64,000 nucleotides of DNA from Pseudoalteromonas rubra. Lineage in GTDB: Bacteria > Pseudomonadota > Gammaproteobacteria > Enterobacterales > Alteromonadaceae. Below the pieces are notes generated by a model that was given only the letters and a program-made list of their open reading frames with translations, was not told where the DNA came from and searched no databases. Below are positions 29,439 to 38,730 of this stretch, in pieces; the stretch's first letter is position 1, and the number at the start of each line of letters is the position of its first letter. The stretch lies in assembly GCF_005887095.1 (NCBI RefSeq), contig NZ_PNCI01000027.1, positions 62,001 through 126,000 on the forward strand, written 5' to 3'. A program made the translations under genes and the position numbers.

Positions 29439-31427
29439 TTAATGTTCGTAGTGCTGTTCAAAAACAGTCATCATGTCCTCTAGATGTTCATCTATCTGCT
29501 GTTTACCCCATGAACCCTGGCCTTTAGCACCAAATATTTCTCTTAGTTTCAGTGCGTCGAAATGGTGCTTCTTATCAAAATCGATACGCTTTTTGTCAAC
29601 GTCTTGATTACTGTAAGAAGAATTTTCACCAGGACTAAGTAGTACTAAATTACCAAATGAATTTAACGTTTTACAGTCTAACCTATTGTTATATTCATCA
29701 TTTTGAGGATGAACATGTTCTACTGAATTTTTGGACGTAATTCGGTACTTTTTAAACTTCTTCAATTCTTCAGTAGTCAACGAAGATTCTGAAACCTTCA
29801 TTTGCTTCCAAATCAAATATTCAAGCTTTTGAAACCAGTAGTGCTCGAAACTCGTCCCTAACGACTGTTCAAAGTACGTCGATTGTGATTGCCAACTCTG
29901 GTAGTTAGGCTCCAAGCCCTCAGCCATTGCAAAGCTTGCCTCTTTCTGAGTATCGATTGATAGTGACATTTTGTTGTCGATATTTTCTAGCAGCTCTAGC
30001 GCCTCAGAGTCTTGTATGATACTCGAACGGATCAAGCCTGAAAGAAATGGCGTTAACCAATACTGAGCGCTGCGCTCACCGGTAAAGTTGCGAACACTTT
30101 GCAAAAGAACAATGTCACTTAACTCTTTCTGCGTTCGGTTGATGTAGCAAGTGTCATTCGACTTGCTGCGAGATTGATACGTTAAACCAAGCTGCGCATC
30201 TGTCGCATCGTCACGTTCAACCCATTTCACAACCCAACGGTCAAACTGGTAGCGAACCTGCCATAGCGTTTCGATAAACAGCTTTACCGATTGCTCATCA
30301 CCATTGATAAGTGGCTCGAATATCTCCAACAAGCGATCACTATGCAGACGTGGCTCAATATCATTATGATCATTAAGCGCCAAGTAGACTCGGTAAGCGT
30401 GAATCAATAACAGCGGGAACTTGATGATTGGGCGACAGTAAACTGTTTCAACATCCAAATCGTAGGTTTCAAACTTCTCTTGCTCGGTGTTATCAGGAAT
30501 TGAACTTACTTTAACTTGTGACGCTAACTGAGCAATCGACAAGCCAGGTAACGCCTCTGACGTTTCATCTTTTGCAGCGAAGCGTTCAGCATCAAAAGAC
30601 GCCAAATGTTCGGGTTCAATATGGTACCAATCAGCATTAGGGAATACTTTGCGTACATTGCGTTCAAAATAGTTTTCCAGGTGCTCACACGCCACCCACA
30701 TTGCATCATACTGTGCTTTGTCAGTATGAATGTGCTTGAAGAGCTTCGCCTTTAAAATGTCCGCTTGTTCCAACTGAATGCCAGCGGTATTCATGGTGGC
30801 AAACAATCGGTTTAAGTCCATTTGTGTTGGCACAATGTTATTTACCCATTGAACTTGGCGGTAGAGGTAATCCCCCATGGCTTCGGCACTCACCTCATCA
30901 TCTGATTTGAGTTTCTCTACCTCTTTGGTCAATACATCTAACGCCACGCCCATCTGTTTCAAATAAGCATTGTCGGCGATCGTTTCCTTAGACGGCACTT
31001 GATAGTTATTTAGCCCCGCTAGGCCACCCAAAAGCTGCTGAACTTGCTCACGAATTGAGAATTGGAGACGTGGCTTATCTTCACCATCACTCGATGTATA
31101 AACAGCAAGCCCTGCAAGATCAGATTTAATGCCTGCGTATTTAAAGGCAATGGTCATGAGCATTAGCGTTGTCGTGCGCTGCTGGCCATCGATCAACTCA
31201 TAGATCCGCTCTCCATCTTGTTCAATGCGAGACGACAGGATGGTGCCGATAAAATAGTTTGGCTCTTTTAATCGACACGCTTCTTTAATATCTCTGAACA
31301 GCAGTAAGACATCATCGTCTGACCAGACATAAGGACGCTGATAGCTAGGAATAGAAAACTGGTAGTTTTCGGTGTAGATTTTCTCGAGCGTCAAAAGCTC
31401 AGTTTGCACTGATAAATGATCACCCAT
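29439..31427 (-). CDS. DUF262-DUF1524 protein (GmrSD/SspE-like nuclease)
   Basis: 662 aa. The DUF262 domain has IPSYQRPYVW (26-35) and IDGQQRTTT (79-87), motifs that bind and hydrolyse nucleotide in GmrSD, BrxU and SspE. Near the C-terminus EHVHPQN (570-576) followed by FGNLVLLSPGENSSYSN is the DUF1524 HNH-type nuclease signature. The protein therefore combines an NTP-dependent sensor with a nuclease, as in modification-dependent type IV enzymes. It overlaps the upstream DUF262 gene by eight bases, so translation is coupled, and lies 38 bases before hsdR. Its partner or target modification is not known. Confidence 0.85.
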   Translation of the reverse strand: MGDHLSVQTELLTLEKIYTENYQFSIPSYQRPYVWSDDDVLLLFRDIKEACRLKEPNYFIGTILSSRIEQDGERIYELIDGQQRTTTLMLMTIAFKYAGIKSDLAGLAVYTSSDGEDKPRLQFSIREQVQQLLGGLAGLNNYQVPSKETIADNAYLKQMGVALDVLTKEVEKLKSDDEVSAEAMGDYLYRQVQWVNNIVPTQMDLNRLFATMNTAGIQLEQADILKAKLFKHIHTDKAQYDAMWVACEHLENYFERNVRKVFPNADWYHIEPEHLASFDAERFAAKDETSEALPGLSIAQLASQVKVSSIPDNTEQEKFETYDLDVETVYCRPIIKFPLLLIHAYRVYLALNDHNDIEPRLHSDRLLEIFEPLINGDEQSVKLFIETLWQVRYQFDRWVVKWVERDDATDAQLGLTYQSRSKSNDTCYINRTQKELSDIVLLQSVRNFTGERSAQYWLTPFLSGLIRSSIIQDSEALELLENIDNKMSLSIDTQKEASFAMAEGLEPNYQSWQSQSTYFEQSLGTSFEHYWFQKLEYLIWKQMKVSESSLTTEELKKFKKYRITSKNSVEHVHPQNDEYNNRLDCKTLNSFGNLVLLSPGENSSYSNQDVDKKRIDFDKKHHFDALKLREIFGAKGQGSWGKQQIDEHLEDMMTVFEQHYEH

Positions 31428-32832
31428 GTTTTGCTCCTAACGCAGAGATGTGCTGGCTAAATGCAGGGCCAAATTGATTGGCATAATCTTGCTTTTCTAT
31501 ATCCAGGCCAAAGTATTGAGATACTTTTTCGACGAAACGTTTTTTAACGCTGTTTTTGTCAAAGCCACTCTTGTCGACCGACAACTTGAAACTATCTAAC
31601 TGTGCAAAACACTGCTCTGGGGTATAGCTCATTGCAATCCAATCCAGCACTGGGGTTTCTTTGGCAAAAGCAGGAACCGATTTCTCCTTTACTGCTTTCT
31701 GGTTCTCTACTCGACGAGAATAAACCACGCGGAAAAGTTTTTTCGCTGCTACCTCTAGGCTTCGCTGCCCATGCTGACTGATGTAGAGCAACAGGCATGC
31801 GTCATAGAGCTGTTTAAGATAGCCGCAGCCATCAAGTTTACAGACCAGCTTTTGATAAAACTCGTAAAAGCCAGCAAGCTCACCTTGCGCTGTATTATTC
31901 AACAAGTAGGTTTGGCGCAGCTGCTCAAAATACTGCAAATAGTGAATGGTATTGGCACCACTATTTAACGGCTGGCGCAGTTCATAGCCGACTTGAGGCT
32001 GAGCCAAGCTCTCACCGCCATTTGGCATGTAAGTACGAGCAATTCTGCCAAATGCAATATCGTCGCCTTTGCCTGTTTGCTCTGCCAGCTCGGTAACAAT
32101 GCTATTACGCACTTGCTGAGTTTGGTTGTGAAGCGGGTAGTCTCGGAAGTTAAGGTATTGCCAATAGCGACCACGCAGCAAAATATCAACAACAGGGTTT
32201 AAATCCCCCAGCGCTTCCCAACGAGTAGCAAAGGTGTTTACCGCAGATTTGTCTTTCTCATCAACGGCTCGCAGATGGTGAGCTTTGATAATATCTGGCC
32301 CTGCTAAACGCACCCCGCCCGTGTTTTGGGTTTCAAAAAATCGGTAGGCTTCATCTTCGCTGTCTGTCACTACCAAGGTGATGTTGATTTGCGCAAAATC
32401 GACATCAACCAATGAAGCTTCTTGGGTAAACAGCCAACCAAGGTTGTGTTTGATTTGCTGTTGGCTCTCTGGGGATTCATAAACTAACTCAAGGTCGGAG
32501 TGTTTATTTGCTAAGTAAGAAACCAACGCCATTGTGGTCAGGCGTTGCTGACCATCGATAATATTCAGCTTGTCACCTTGTTGATGCAAAATGACACTGC
32601 CCAAGTAAAATGGGAAATGCTCCGCTTCAGGCTTACCAGCTAGCTCATGCTGATGAAGCTTAAAGTCATTCAATAAACGGGTGATTTGTTCTTCATTCCA
32701 GCGATATGGGCGCTGATATTCAGGGATGGAAAGCATCCCGTGAACGTCTTTTTCAACCTTACCGTCTGAAGATAAAATCGGTACACCAGAAAACAGCTTT
32801 TCTAGTGTGCAGCTAGCAACAACAACCGCCAT
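31420..32832 (-). CDS. DUF262 protein lacking the DUF1524 nuclease (GmrS-like)
   Basis: 470 aa. DUF262 motifs IPEYQRPYRW (36-45) and IIDGQQRLTT (91-100) are complete, followed by DUF262 helical parts (FFETQNTGGVRLAGPDIIKAHHLRA). No EHxxP/HNH signature is visible at the C-terminus, in contrast to the neighbour. The pair may work like a split GmrS/GmrD arrangement or as two subunits. Its ATG directly abuts the hsdS stop (TAAATG), and its end overlaps the next gene by eight bases. Confidence 0.82.
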   Translation of the reverse strand: MAVVVASCTLEKLFSGVPILSSDGKVEKDVHGMLSIPEYQRPYRWNEEQITRLLNDFKLHQHELAGKPEAEHFPFYLGSVILHQQGDKLNIIDGQQRLTTMALVSYLANKHSDLELVYESPESQQQIKHNLGWLFTQEASLVDVDFAQINITLVVTDSEDEAYRFFETQNTGGVRLAGPDIIKAHHLRAVDEKDKSAVNTFATRWEALGDLNPVVDILLRGRYWQYLNFRDYPLHNQTQQVRNSIVTELAEQTGKGDDIAFGRIARTYMPNGGESLAQPQVGYELRQPLNSGANTIHYLQYFEQLRQTYLLNNTAQGELAGFYEFYQKLVCKLDGCGYLKQLYDACLLLYISQHGQRSLEVAAKKLFRVVYSRRVENQKAVKEKSVPAFAKETPVLDWIAMSYTPEQCFAQLDSFKLSVDKSGFDKNSVKKRFVEKVSQYFGLDIEKQDYANQFGPAFSQHISALGAKHG

Positions 32833-34137
32833 TTACGCCAGCTCCGTCACTTTGATTTTGCCTGTAACTGCGCTGTTGATGAGGGTAGTTTTGTATTCTT
32901 TAAGCTTGTCTATCGAAAGATTTAGGTTATCGATAGCTCTATTTAGTTTTGAAGACTCTTTTTCAATTTTTTCCAATATTTCTTTTTGCTCCACTGAAGG
33001 AGCAAAAGGTACCTTAATATTTCCAAAGTTTTCGTTGTACAAACGCATAAACCCAGAAGAACCAGTACCCATCCCCTTTGAAGCTAAACGAAACTGAGTC
33101 CCCATAATCTGAGTTTTGAAAAGCAGTAAGTAGAATTCAGCTACTATTTCTTGAGAGACATTATATACAGCGTAATCTGGGCTAACCAAACCCGCCTGAG
33201 AAGGAATCCCAAATATACCAATTGCAGCCCTCATTCGGTTCATTACCATCTGACCAGGCTCTACCATCTTGTAATCAATTAGATTTTCAGCAGAAATCGG
33301 CTTATCTGATACTTCATTATGCGGAACAAGACCACGCTCCATTCTTAATGACAAAAGAGTTTCCTCTCCCGTCTTTGTACGAGAAGTGGTTTCTTTAAAC
33401 AAGTGCTTTAGCTTTATCGCCTCCCAGTGCTCTGGAATGGTTCCAATCCAATCCACACCAGAATCTTTCATAGGTGAATCAGGATTCAAGCCTTGCGTCA
33501 CCGCTTGCTGAATGATGATTTGCTTGCACTCTTTTAGTAGCTCGATTTGCTTTTGTTTGATTACGATCGCTTCATCGATTTGTGCTGTTGTTCTATCAAG
33601 GTACTTGGCTATCTTTACCTGCTCATTAATAGGAGGCACAAATGCTTTAAAGCTAAAGAAAACTTCTTTTGAAATCGTATTTCTTAAACCCTTATAGAGA
33701 GGCTTAAGCTTTTTATCTGTATCTAAATTAAGATAAAAATAGTATAGAAACTCTCTACTATATTGTTCACTAGGGTTAAATACGGTGTATGCACCAGTAA
33801 TCATCCCATCAAATTTAGATAAACCAACGGTTCGAGGAGTTTCTTCTACATCAAACAAGCAAAATACGAAGTCTCCTGAGCTTACCTCCTGATAAGTGTC
33901 AAACTCTGCGGGGAATTTACCCTCTGGGTTATCCATATCTCGCTTGATGATGCCTTTTAAGGTCAGGGATAAAAGATCATATTCACTAGAACGCTTACCA
34001 ACCAACTTTTTCTTTAGGTTGAAAATGCGCTTGTTAGGAGTTAGCGACCAATGTTCAGGGATTTCACCCAGCCATTCTACACCTGACTCTTTATAGGAGT
34101 CGTACTTTGGTATCTGCTCAATAACTGTATTGCTCAT
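32833..34137 (-). CDS. hsdS: type I restriction-modification specificity subunit S
   Basis: About 434 aa from the ATG at 34137; the frame stays open upstream to 34185 but this would overlap hsdM. Two target-recognition domains are present, each introduced by the same motif: SGVEWLGEIPEHW near the N-terminus and SGVDWIGTIPEHW mid-protein, with the conserved helical spacer EQVKIAKYLDRTTAQIDEAI after the first and a matching helix (EQKEILEKIEKESSKLNRAI) at the end. It determines the bipartite DNA target; the target cannot be read from sequence alone. It starts four bases after the hsdM stop. Confidence 0.93.
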   Translation of the reverse strand: MSNTVIEQIPKYDSYKESGVEWLGEIPEHWSLTPNKRIFNLKKKLVGKRSSEYDLLSLTLKGIIKRDMDNPEGKFPAEFDTYQEVSSGDFVFCLFDVEETPRTVGLSKFDGMITGAYTVFNPSEQYSREFLYYFYLNLDTDKKLKPLYKGLRNTISKEVFFSFKAFVPPINEQVKIAKYLDRTTAQIDEAIVIKQKQIELLKECKQIIIQQAVTQGLNPDSPMKDSGVDWIGTIPEHWEAIKLKHLFKETTSRTKTGEETLLSLRMERGLVPHNEVSDKPISAENLIDYKMVEPGQMVMNRMRAAIGIFGIPSQAGLVSPDYAVYNVSQEIVAEFYLLLFKTQIMGTQFRLASKGMGTGSSGFMRLYNENFGNIKVPFAPSVEQKEILEKIEKESSKLNRAIDNLNLSIDKLKEYKTTLINSAVTGKIKVTELA

Positions 34138-34141
34138 TAGA

Positions 34142-36523
34142 TTACCCCTGAACCTTAGCCACAGAGATTCCAAGAATATCAGCAATCAAACCTTCTGCTT
34201 TTTGCTCGAGTGCAATAATGTCGCTCGCAACTTCATCCATAGAACGCAGAGGCTTGTGGCGATAGAAATACTTGTTAAAACTGATCTCATAACCAATCTT
34301 GACGGATTCAAGATTTATCCATGCTTCATCCACATGTGGCTTCACTTCATCAAGGAAGTATTGATAAATGCTTTGCTCAAGCGGCACGGATTCGCTGTCA
34401 CGCAGGTCTGAGCTTGATTCATAAGTCACGAACTCATTGTGGTTGCCCGTTGGGTAGTAACCGAAATCGGGTAGGTCTTGCAGCTCGCATTCGTAGTTTT
34501 CTAGCAAGTCAACTAACTTGTCTTGCTTTAGCTTAGCGACTTTCTTGATGACTTTTTCTGCGTTCTCGTCATACCAGCTTACCGCATCAACAATGGCTTT
34601 TTTCTCAGTTGCCGCAAGTTTAAGCCCCAGTGATTTAAGCTCTGCATCTACTGATTGTTTGAACTGGTTAAAGTCGTTGTAAACATCATCACCAATCTTG
34701 CTGTGCAACTGGCTTGCTGCATTCACCAGTGTGCGCTGTTTAATCCAGTTTTTCGTATCCAGTAATTTGGTTTTCGCTGTTTTGTTTAGGCTGATATCAT
34801 TTTCTTCACACCACTTGGTGATCTCGTTTTTAATCCCTTTAACAAACCCAGCATCATAGACTTGCTCGCCATATTCGGCGTACAAATACTCCATCACTTC
34901 ACGCAGTGATTTTTCAAAACGTAATGGCTCAATCAGGTCGGCACGGAATTGAGCACTACGGCGATCTGGGCGCTCAATATTGACTTTGTAGTAACCAAAA
35001 TCTTGGTTCTTGAAGACTTGCGCAGCAATACCGACCGAATCGCCTTTCTCATCAATTGCACGTTCAACGGATTGGTTATCTAGATAGGTCGAGACAATTT
35101 CCGCAATGTGTTCTGGTGAGAACTCGCAGTTTTTGTTACCCAAGTTTTTGCGCAGTTTGCGGAACAATAAGCTAGCGTCAATCAGTTGCACCTTACCTTG
35201 GCGGCTTTCAGGTTTGTTGTTATTTAGAAGCCAGATATACGTAGTAATACCCGTGTTGTAGAACAGGTTGTTTGGCAACTGAACAATCGCATCCAGCATG
35301 TCATTTTCAATAATATAACGACGAATATTGCTTTCACCACTGCCTGCGTCACCGGTAAATAAACTTGAACCATTGTGAACCGATGCAATACGAGCCCCTA
35401 ACGGGCTGACTTGCGGCGACTTCATTTTGGTGACCATTTCCATAAGGAACAGCAACTGACCGTCGCTTGAACGAGGAATCGCATCTTGTTCTGATTCAAC
35501 ACCCCAGTAATCTTTTAACTTCACTTTAAAGCGACCATCTACGACATCTTTACCGTCTTTGATGTGCTTTTGCTCACTCGCCCAGCTCTTACCGTAAGGC
35601 GGGTTAGAAAGCATGAAGTCAAAGCGCTCTGATGAGAATTCATCGGTAGAAAGGGTTGAACCAACACGGATGTTCTCTGGGTTGTTACCTTTGATCATCA
35701 TATCTGACTTACAAATAGCGTAAGTCTCATCGTTGATCTCTTTACCGTAGAGGTAGATATCACGGTTTGATGCTGGGTACTTTTCTTCAACAAAGTTCTG
35801 TGTTTCTGTCAGCATACCGCCACTACCACATGCAGGGTCATACACTGTGATTGAAAGTGGCAAGTTATCTTTGATTGGGTCAAAGACAAGGTGCGTCATC
35901 AGCTCGATAACTTCACGTGGGGTGAAGTGCTCGCCCGCCTCTTCGTTGTTCTCTTCGTTGAATTTACGGATCAATTCTTCAAATACATAACCCATACCAA
36001 GGTTGCTGAGCGCTGGTAGTTTGTTGCCCTCAGGATCTTCTTTAACCTCTGGCGTTAAGTTGATGTATGGCGAGACAAATTTCTCAACCACATCTAGCAA
36101 CACGTCTTTACCCGCCATGTGGCGGATTTGAGCTTTCAGGTTAAAACACTCAACAATCTCTTTTACGTTGTCACTAAAACCGTTGAGGTAATCTTCGAAG
36201 TTAGCCAGCAGAATCTGTTGGTTATTGGTCGCAGTACTGAATAGCGTTTGGAGGGTCCACTTGGAAGTGTTGTAAAACACATAACCTGATGCTGCACATA
36301 ATGGCGCATCATCAAGCTCAGTTTCATTCATTTCTTCTTTTTGGAATTTAACTTCTTCCAATACTGCTTCTTTGGATGGTTCTAAAAGCGTATCCAGACG
36401 GCGTAGCACCACCATAGGTAAGATAACGTCGCGGTATTTACCACGAACATAGACATCACGAAGACAATCGTCGGCAATCGACCATATAAATGAAACGAGT
36501 TTGTTATGTACTGAGTGGTCCAT
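34142..36523 (-). CDS. hsdM: type I restriction-modification methyltransferase subunit M, long form
   Basis: 793 aa, clearly longer than the common 480-530 aa HsdM. N-terminal HsdM_N helical domain, HFTPREV (199-205), AdoMet motif I DPACGSGG (229-236) and catalytic motif IV NPPY (307-310), so it is an N6-adenine methyltransferase. The extra C-terminal 250 residues are helical and charged (FNQFKQSVDAELKSLGLKLA, KVIKKVAKLKQDKLVDLLEN) and end in a domain with EQSIYQYFLDEVKPHVDEAW. Long M subunits of this kind are known in some type I systems. An AAGAAG ribosome-binding site precedes the ATG. 143 bases separate it from the PIWI-like gene. Confidence 0.94.
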   Translation of the reverse strand: MDHSVHNKLVSFIWSIADDCLRDVYVRGKYRDVILPMVVLRRLDTLLEPSKEAVLEEVKFQKEEMNETELDDAPLCAASGYVFYNTSKWTLQTLFSTATNNQQILLANFEDYLNGFSDNVKEIVECFNLKAQIRHMAGKDVLLDVVEKFVSPYINLTPEVKEDPEGNKLPALSNLGMGYVFEELIRKFNEENNEEAGEHFTPREVIELMTHLVFDPIKDNLPLSITVYDPACGSGGMLTETQNFVEEKYPASNRDIYLYGKEINDETYAICKSDMMIKGNNPENIRVGSTLSTDEFSSERFDFMLSNPPYGKSWASEQKHIKDGKDVVDGRFKVKLKDYWGVESEQDAIPRSSDGQLLFLMEMVTKMKSPQVSPLGARIASVHNGSSLFTGDAGSGESNIRRYIIENDMLDAIVQLPNNLFYNTGITTYIWLLNNNKPESRQGKVQLIDASLLFRKLRKNLGNKNCEFSPEHIAEIVSTYLDNQSVERAIDEKGDSVGIAAQVFKNQDFGYYKVNIERPDRRSAQFRADLIEPLRFEKSLREVMEYLYAEYGEQVYDAGFVKGIKNEITKWCEENDISLNKTAKTKLLDTKNWIKQRTLVNAASQLHSKIGDDVYNDFNQFKQSVDAELKSLGLKLAATEKKAIVDAVSWYDENAEKVIKKVAKLKQDKLVDLLENYECELQDLPDFGYYPTGNHNEFVTYESSSDLRDSESVPLEQSIYQYFLDEVKPHVDEAWINLESVKIGYEISFNKYFYRHKPLRSMDEVASDIIALEQKAEGLIADILGISVAKVQG

Positions 36524-36666
36524 AATATTCTTCTTAAAACGATAGTTGCTTGAAATTCAAACAATAACAACAGGGATAATTGGGAAGGATTTTACTGACT
36601 TTTGACGCTAGTAGCGAATAAAACATTGGTTTCTGCTCGCTACTAGCTCCTTAGTTTAGCCTACTA

Positions 36667-38730
36667 TCAAGATTTAAAACGCTGCATCTCAACATACTCA
36701 CGTAGATGCTTAAATGGATAAGGCGTTACGGTTGGTAAGCGATGTCTTAAGTGATATACATCAAACAAACTTTCTACCTCTTCAGGTAATGCATCAAACG
36801 AATGTTTTATCAGGTATAAATGGCTAAAGGTCTCGATTTTGCTCTGTGGACTGCCTTTACCACCAGCAAAGTACATACCCTGCTCTCGGTTATAGAAGAA
36901 ACCTAAAGATGCATTAAAGAACCCCTCACTTTGTCCTCTCATCGATGTTTTTAAGAAGAATCCTTGTTCGCGCAGCCAATCATAGAATTGTTTTTCATCA
37001 TTGCTTTTGTATGCAATTGTCGAAAACTCATCAAACGGTAGAGGGGTCGTATCATCCCACTCAGACAATATCGCTCTCAGTTTGTTGATTACTTTACTCT
37101 CTGGGTTTTCTTCAATGAACTGAGTCAACAATGCAATCGGGACATCTTGGGCTCGTCCTTTTTTAAGCTCACGCAATCGCTCCGCAACCGCTTCAAATTC
37201 CGGCAGCATTTGAATACCCGTATCAATGAAAATGGCATAGTCCCCCGTCTCCGGCCAATAAATATAAGGGGAACGTTGGAATCCTTGAAATACTTGCCAT
37301 TTATCATTACCTAAATCGAGTTCAATATCTTCAAGCTCCTCTTGAATCGCTTGTGTATATTGCCATTCATCGCCCACTAACTTAGACGCATACACTGGCC
37401 AGGACCCGTCTCGAACCTCTGAAAATTCGCCTTGTGGTCGATGAGGCATGTAATATACACATCCTTCAGGGCTTCTTGGGTATTCAATCAAATGCTTTTT
37501 TGTATGAACTTCTAGCTTGATAAGTAGTTCTTTTAACAGCACCTCCACCACATGGCGGTTTGGCTGGCCTTGACGGTTCCATAAGCGCTCTGGATAACAC
37601 GACTGAAAAACTGTGTCTTGGTACTTTTTGCGATAAACCTGATACGGGTCTTCTTCAGCTGACTTGTAGGTGTCTTTATTACCAACAATTAGGATATTCA
37701 GTGCCCCACGAATCGGAACTTCAGCTATTTCTGCGTTTATATCAAGATGCTCGATACCATGAAGCAAGGTTAGTGCAGCATCAGTATCTTTGTTTTTGGT
37801 TAAATCACAGATCACCAAACGATGCTCTTTCAACGTATCAAACAGCCCGACATAGTGATTTTTGACAATCGTATCTGAAACGAACCTGTGCTTTTCTCCG
37901 GGAATCCGCTGCAACTTCACTGAAACTGAATCGCCATAAGCTTGCTTAAGATCTTGCATGAACTGCTCAAGAATACCGACCTTAGATAGTTGAAAACCAC
38001 TATAAGATTCTTTGGTTATATCAATCGCCTGAACTCGACTTTTCGCATTAGAGTAAAGCGGCTTCTTGATGTAGTCTCCCTTTATGGATTTGCTTACCAA
38101 CATCCCCACATCATCAAGTTGATAACGTGTAGCAAACTTTGCCTTTTTCTGTATCTCTCCGTTCTCTAACGTAAACCAAGACAAAGGAGAAAACGTTTTG
38201 GCACTCATTGACAGTGTTTGTTTGAATCCAAGCGCTGCACATGGCGCTAAATCGATTTCCACGGTCGTTAATTCATAGCCTGAGTGACCTTTCGGTAACT
38301 TTTTGCTTTTGACTAGATAATATAAGCCTTCACTTTCAAAGCGCTTTATCTCTGGCGTAGCGCCACTCAATACTTTTGGTATCGCTTTAATCAGTAAACG
38401 GGCCAATTGCCATGTAGGTAGCTCGGCAGCGTTAACTGGTTTGATAGCCAAAGACGTGTCTTTGAGGTCTAATTTGGCGTCCTTTGGTAACAGCACCCAA
38501 TAACACGCTTCTTTATTGGCACCTTTGACTAAACAATAAACACTTCCTGACTTATAGATTTCAGACGCTAATGTTACTAAACGCTTAGGTCGTTCTGAGA
38601 AGTCTATTCCTTTAAAACTGACACAGTAAATCACGAAGCTTCTATCAACCCAATCAGTGTCAATGGATATTTGTTCCACTAAGGTTGATAAAGGACCGTG
38701 TGAGGAAGGTTCTAGCTGTTGTGTAACCAT
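36667..38730 (-). CDS. unknown protein, candidate PIWI-RE-like (MID-PIWI) protein
   Basis: 687 aa, not confidently assigned. What I see: an N-terminal part with GLYYLV and LSMSAKTFSPLSWFTLENG (about 136-192), reminiscent of the strand-rich N region of Argonaute-like proteins. Next is an alpha/beta region with VGLFDTLKEHRLVICDL and RGALNILIVG (294-350), then YRKKYQDTVFQSCYPERLW..NRHVVEVLLKELLIKLEV (366-408), which looks like the Argonaute MID-to-PIWI transition. The C-terminus has GMYFAGGKGSPQSKIETF (618-635) and YHLRHRLPTVTPYPFKHLREYVEMQ (659-683), resembling the end of a PIWI RNase-H fold. pPIWI-RE families are known to be encoded beside DinG-type helicases and PD-(D/E)xK nucleases, as here. 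The classical DEDx tetrad is not evident. An AGGAG site precedes the ATG, which lies inside the end of the helicase gene. Confidence 0.5.
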   Translation of the reverse strand: MVTQQLEPSSHGPLSTLVEQISIDTDWVDRSFVIYCVSFKGIDFSERPKRLVTLASEIYKSGSVYCLVKGANKEACYWVLLPKDAKLDLKDTSLAIKPVNAAELPTWQLARLLIKAIPKVLSGATPEIKRFESEGLYYLVKSKKLPKGHSGYELTTVEIDLAPCAALGFKQTLSMSAKTFSPLSWFTLENGEIQKKAKFATRYQLDDVGMLVSKSIKGDYIKKPLYSNAKSRVQAIDITKESYSGFQLSKVGILEQFMQDLKQAYGDSVSVKLQRIPGEKHRFVSDTIVKNHYVGLFDTLKEHRLVICDLTKNKDTDAALTLLHGIEHLDINAEIAEVPIRGALNILIVGNKDTYKSAEEDPYQVYRKKYQDTVFQSCYPERLWNRQGQPNRHVVEVLLKELLIKLEVHTKKHLIEYPRSPEGCVYYMPHRPQGEFSEVRDGSWPVYASKLVGDEWQYTQAIQEELEDIELDLGNDKWQVFQGFQRSPYIYWPETGDYAIFIDTGIQMLPEFEAVAERLRELKKGRAQDVPIALLTQFIEENPESKVINKLRAILSEWDDTTPLPFDEFSTIAYKSNDEKQFYDWLREQGFFLKTSMRGQSEGFFNASLGFFYNREQGMYFAGGKGSPQSKIETFSHLYLIKHSFDALPEEVESLFDVYHLRHRLPTVTPYPFKHLREYVEMQRFKS

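Noticed and set aside
32833-34185. Upstream start of hsdS at 34185
   Set aside because: It would overlap the hsdM gene by over 40 bases, and the extra residues are the hsdM end in another frame; ATG 34137 fits better.
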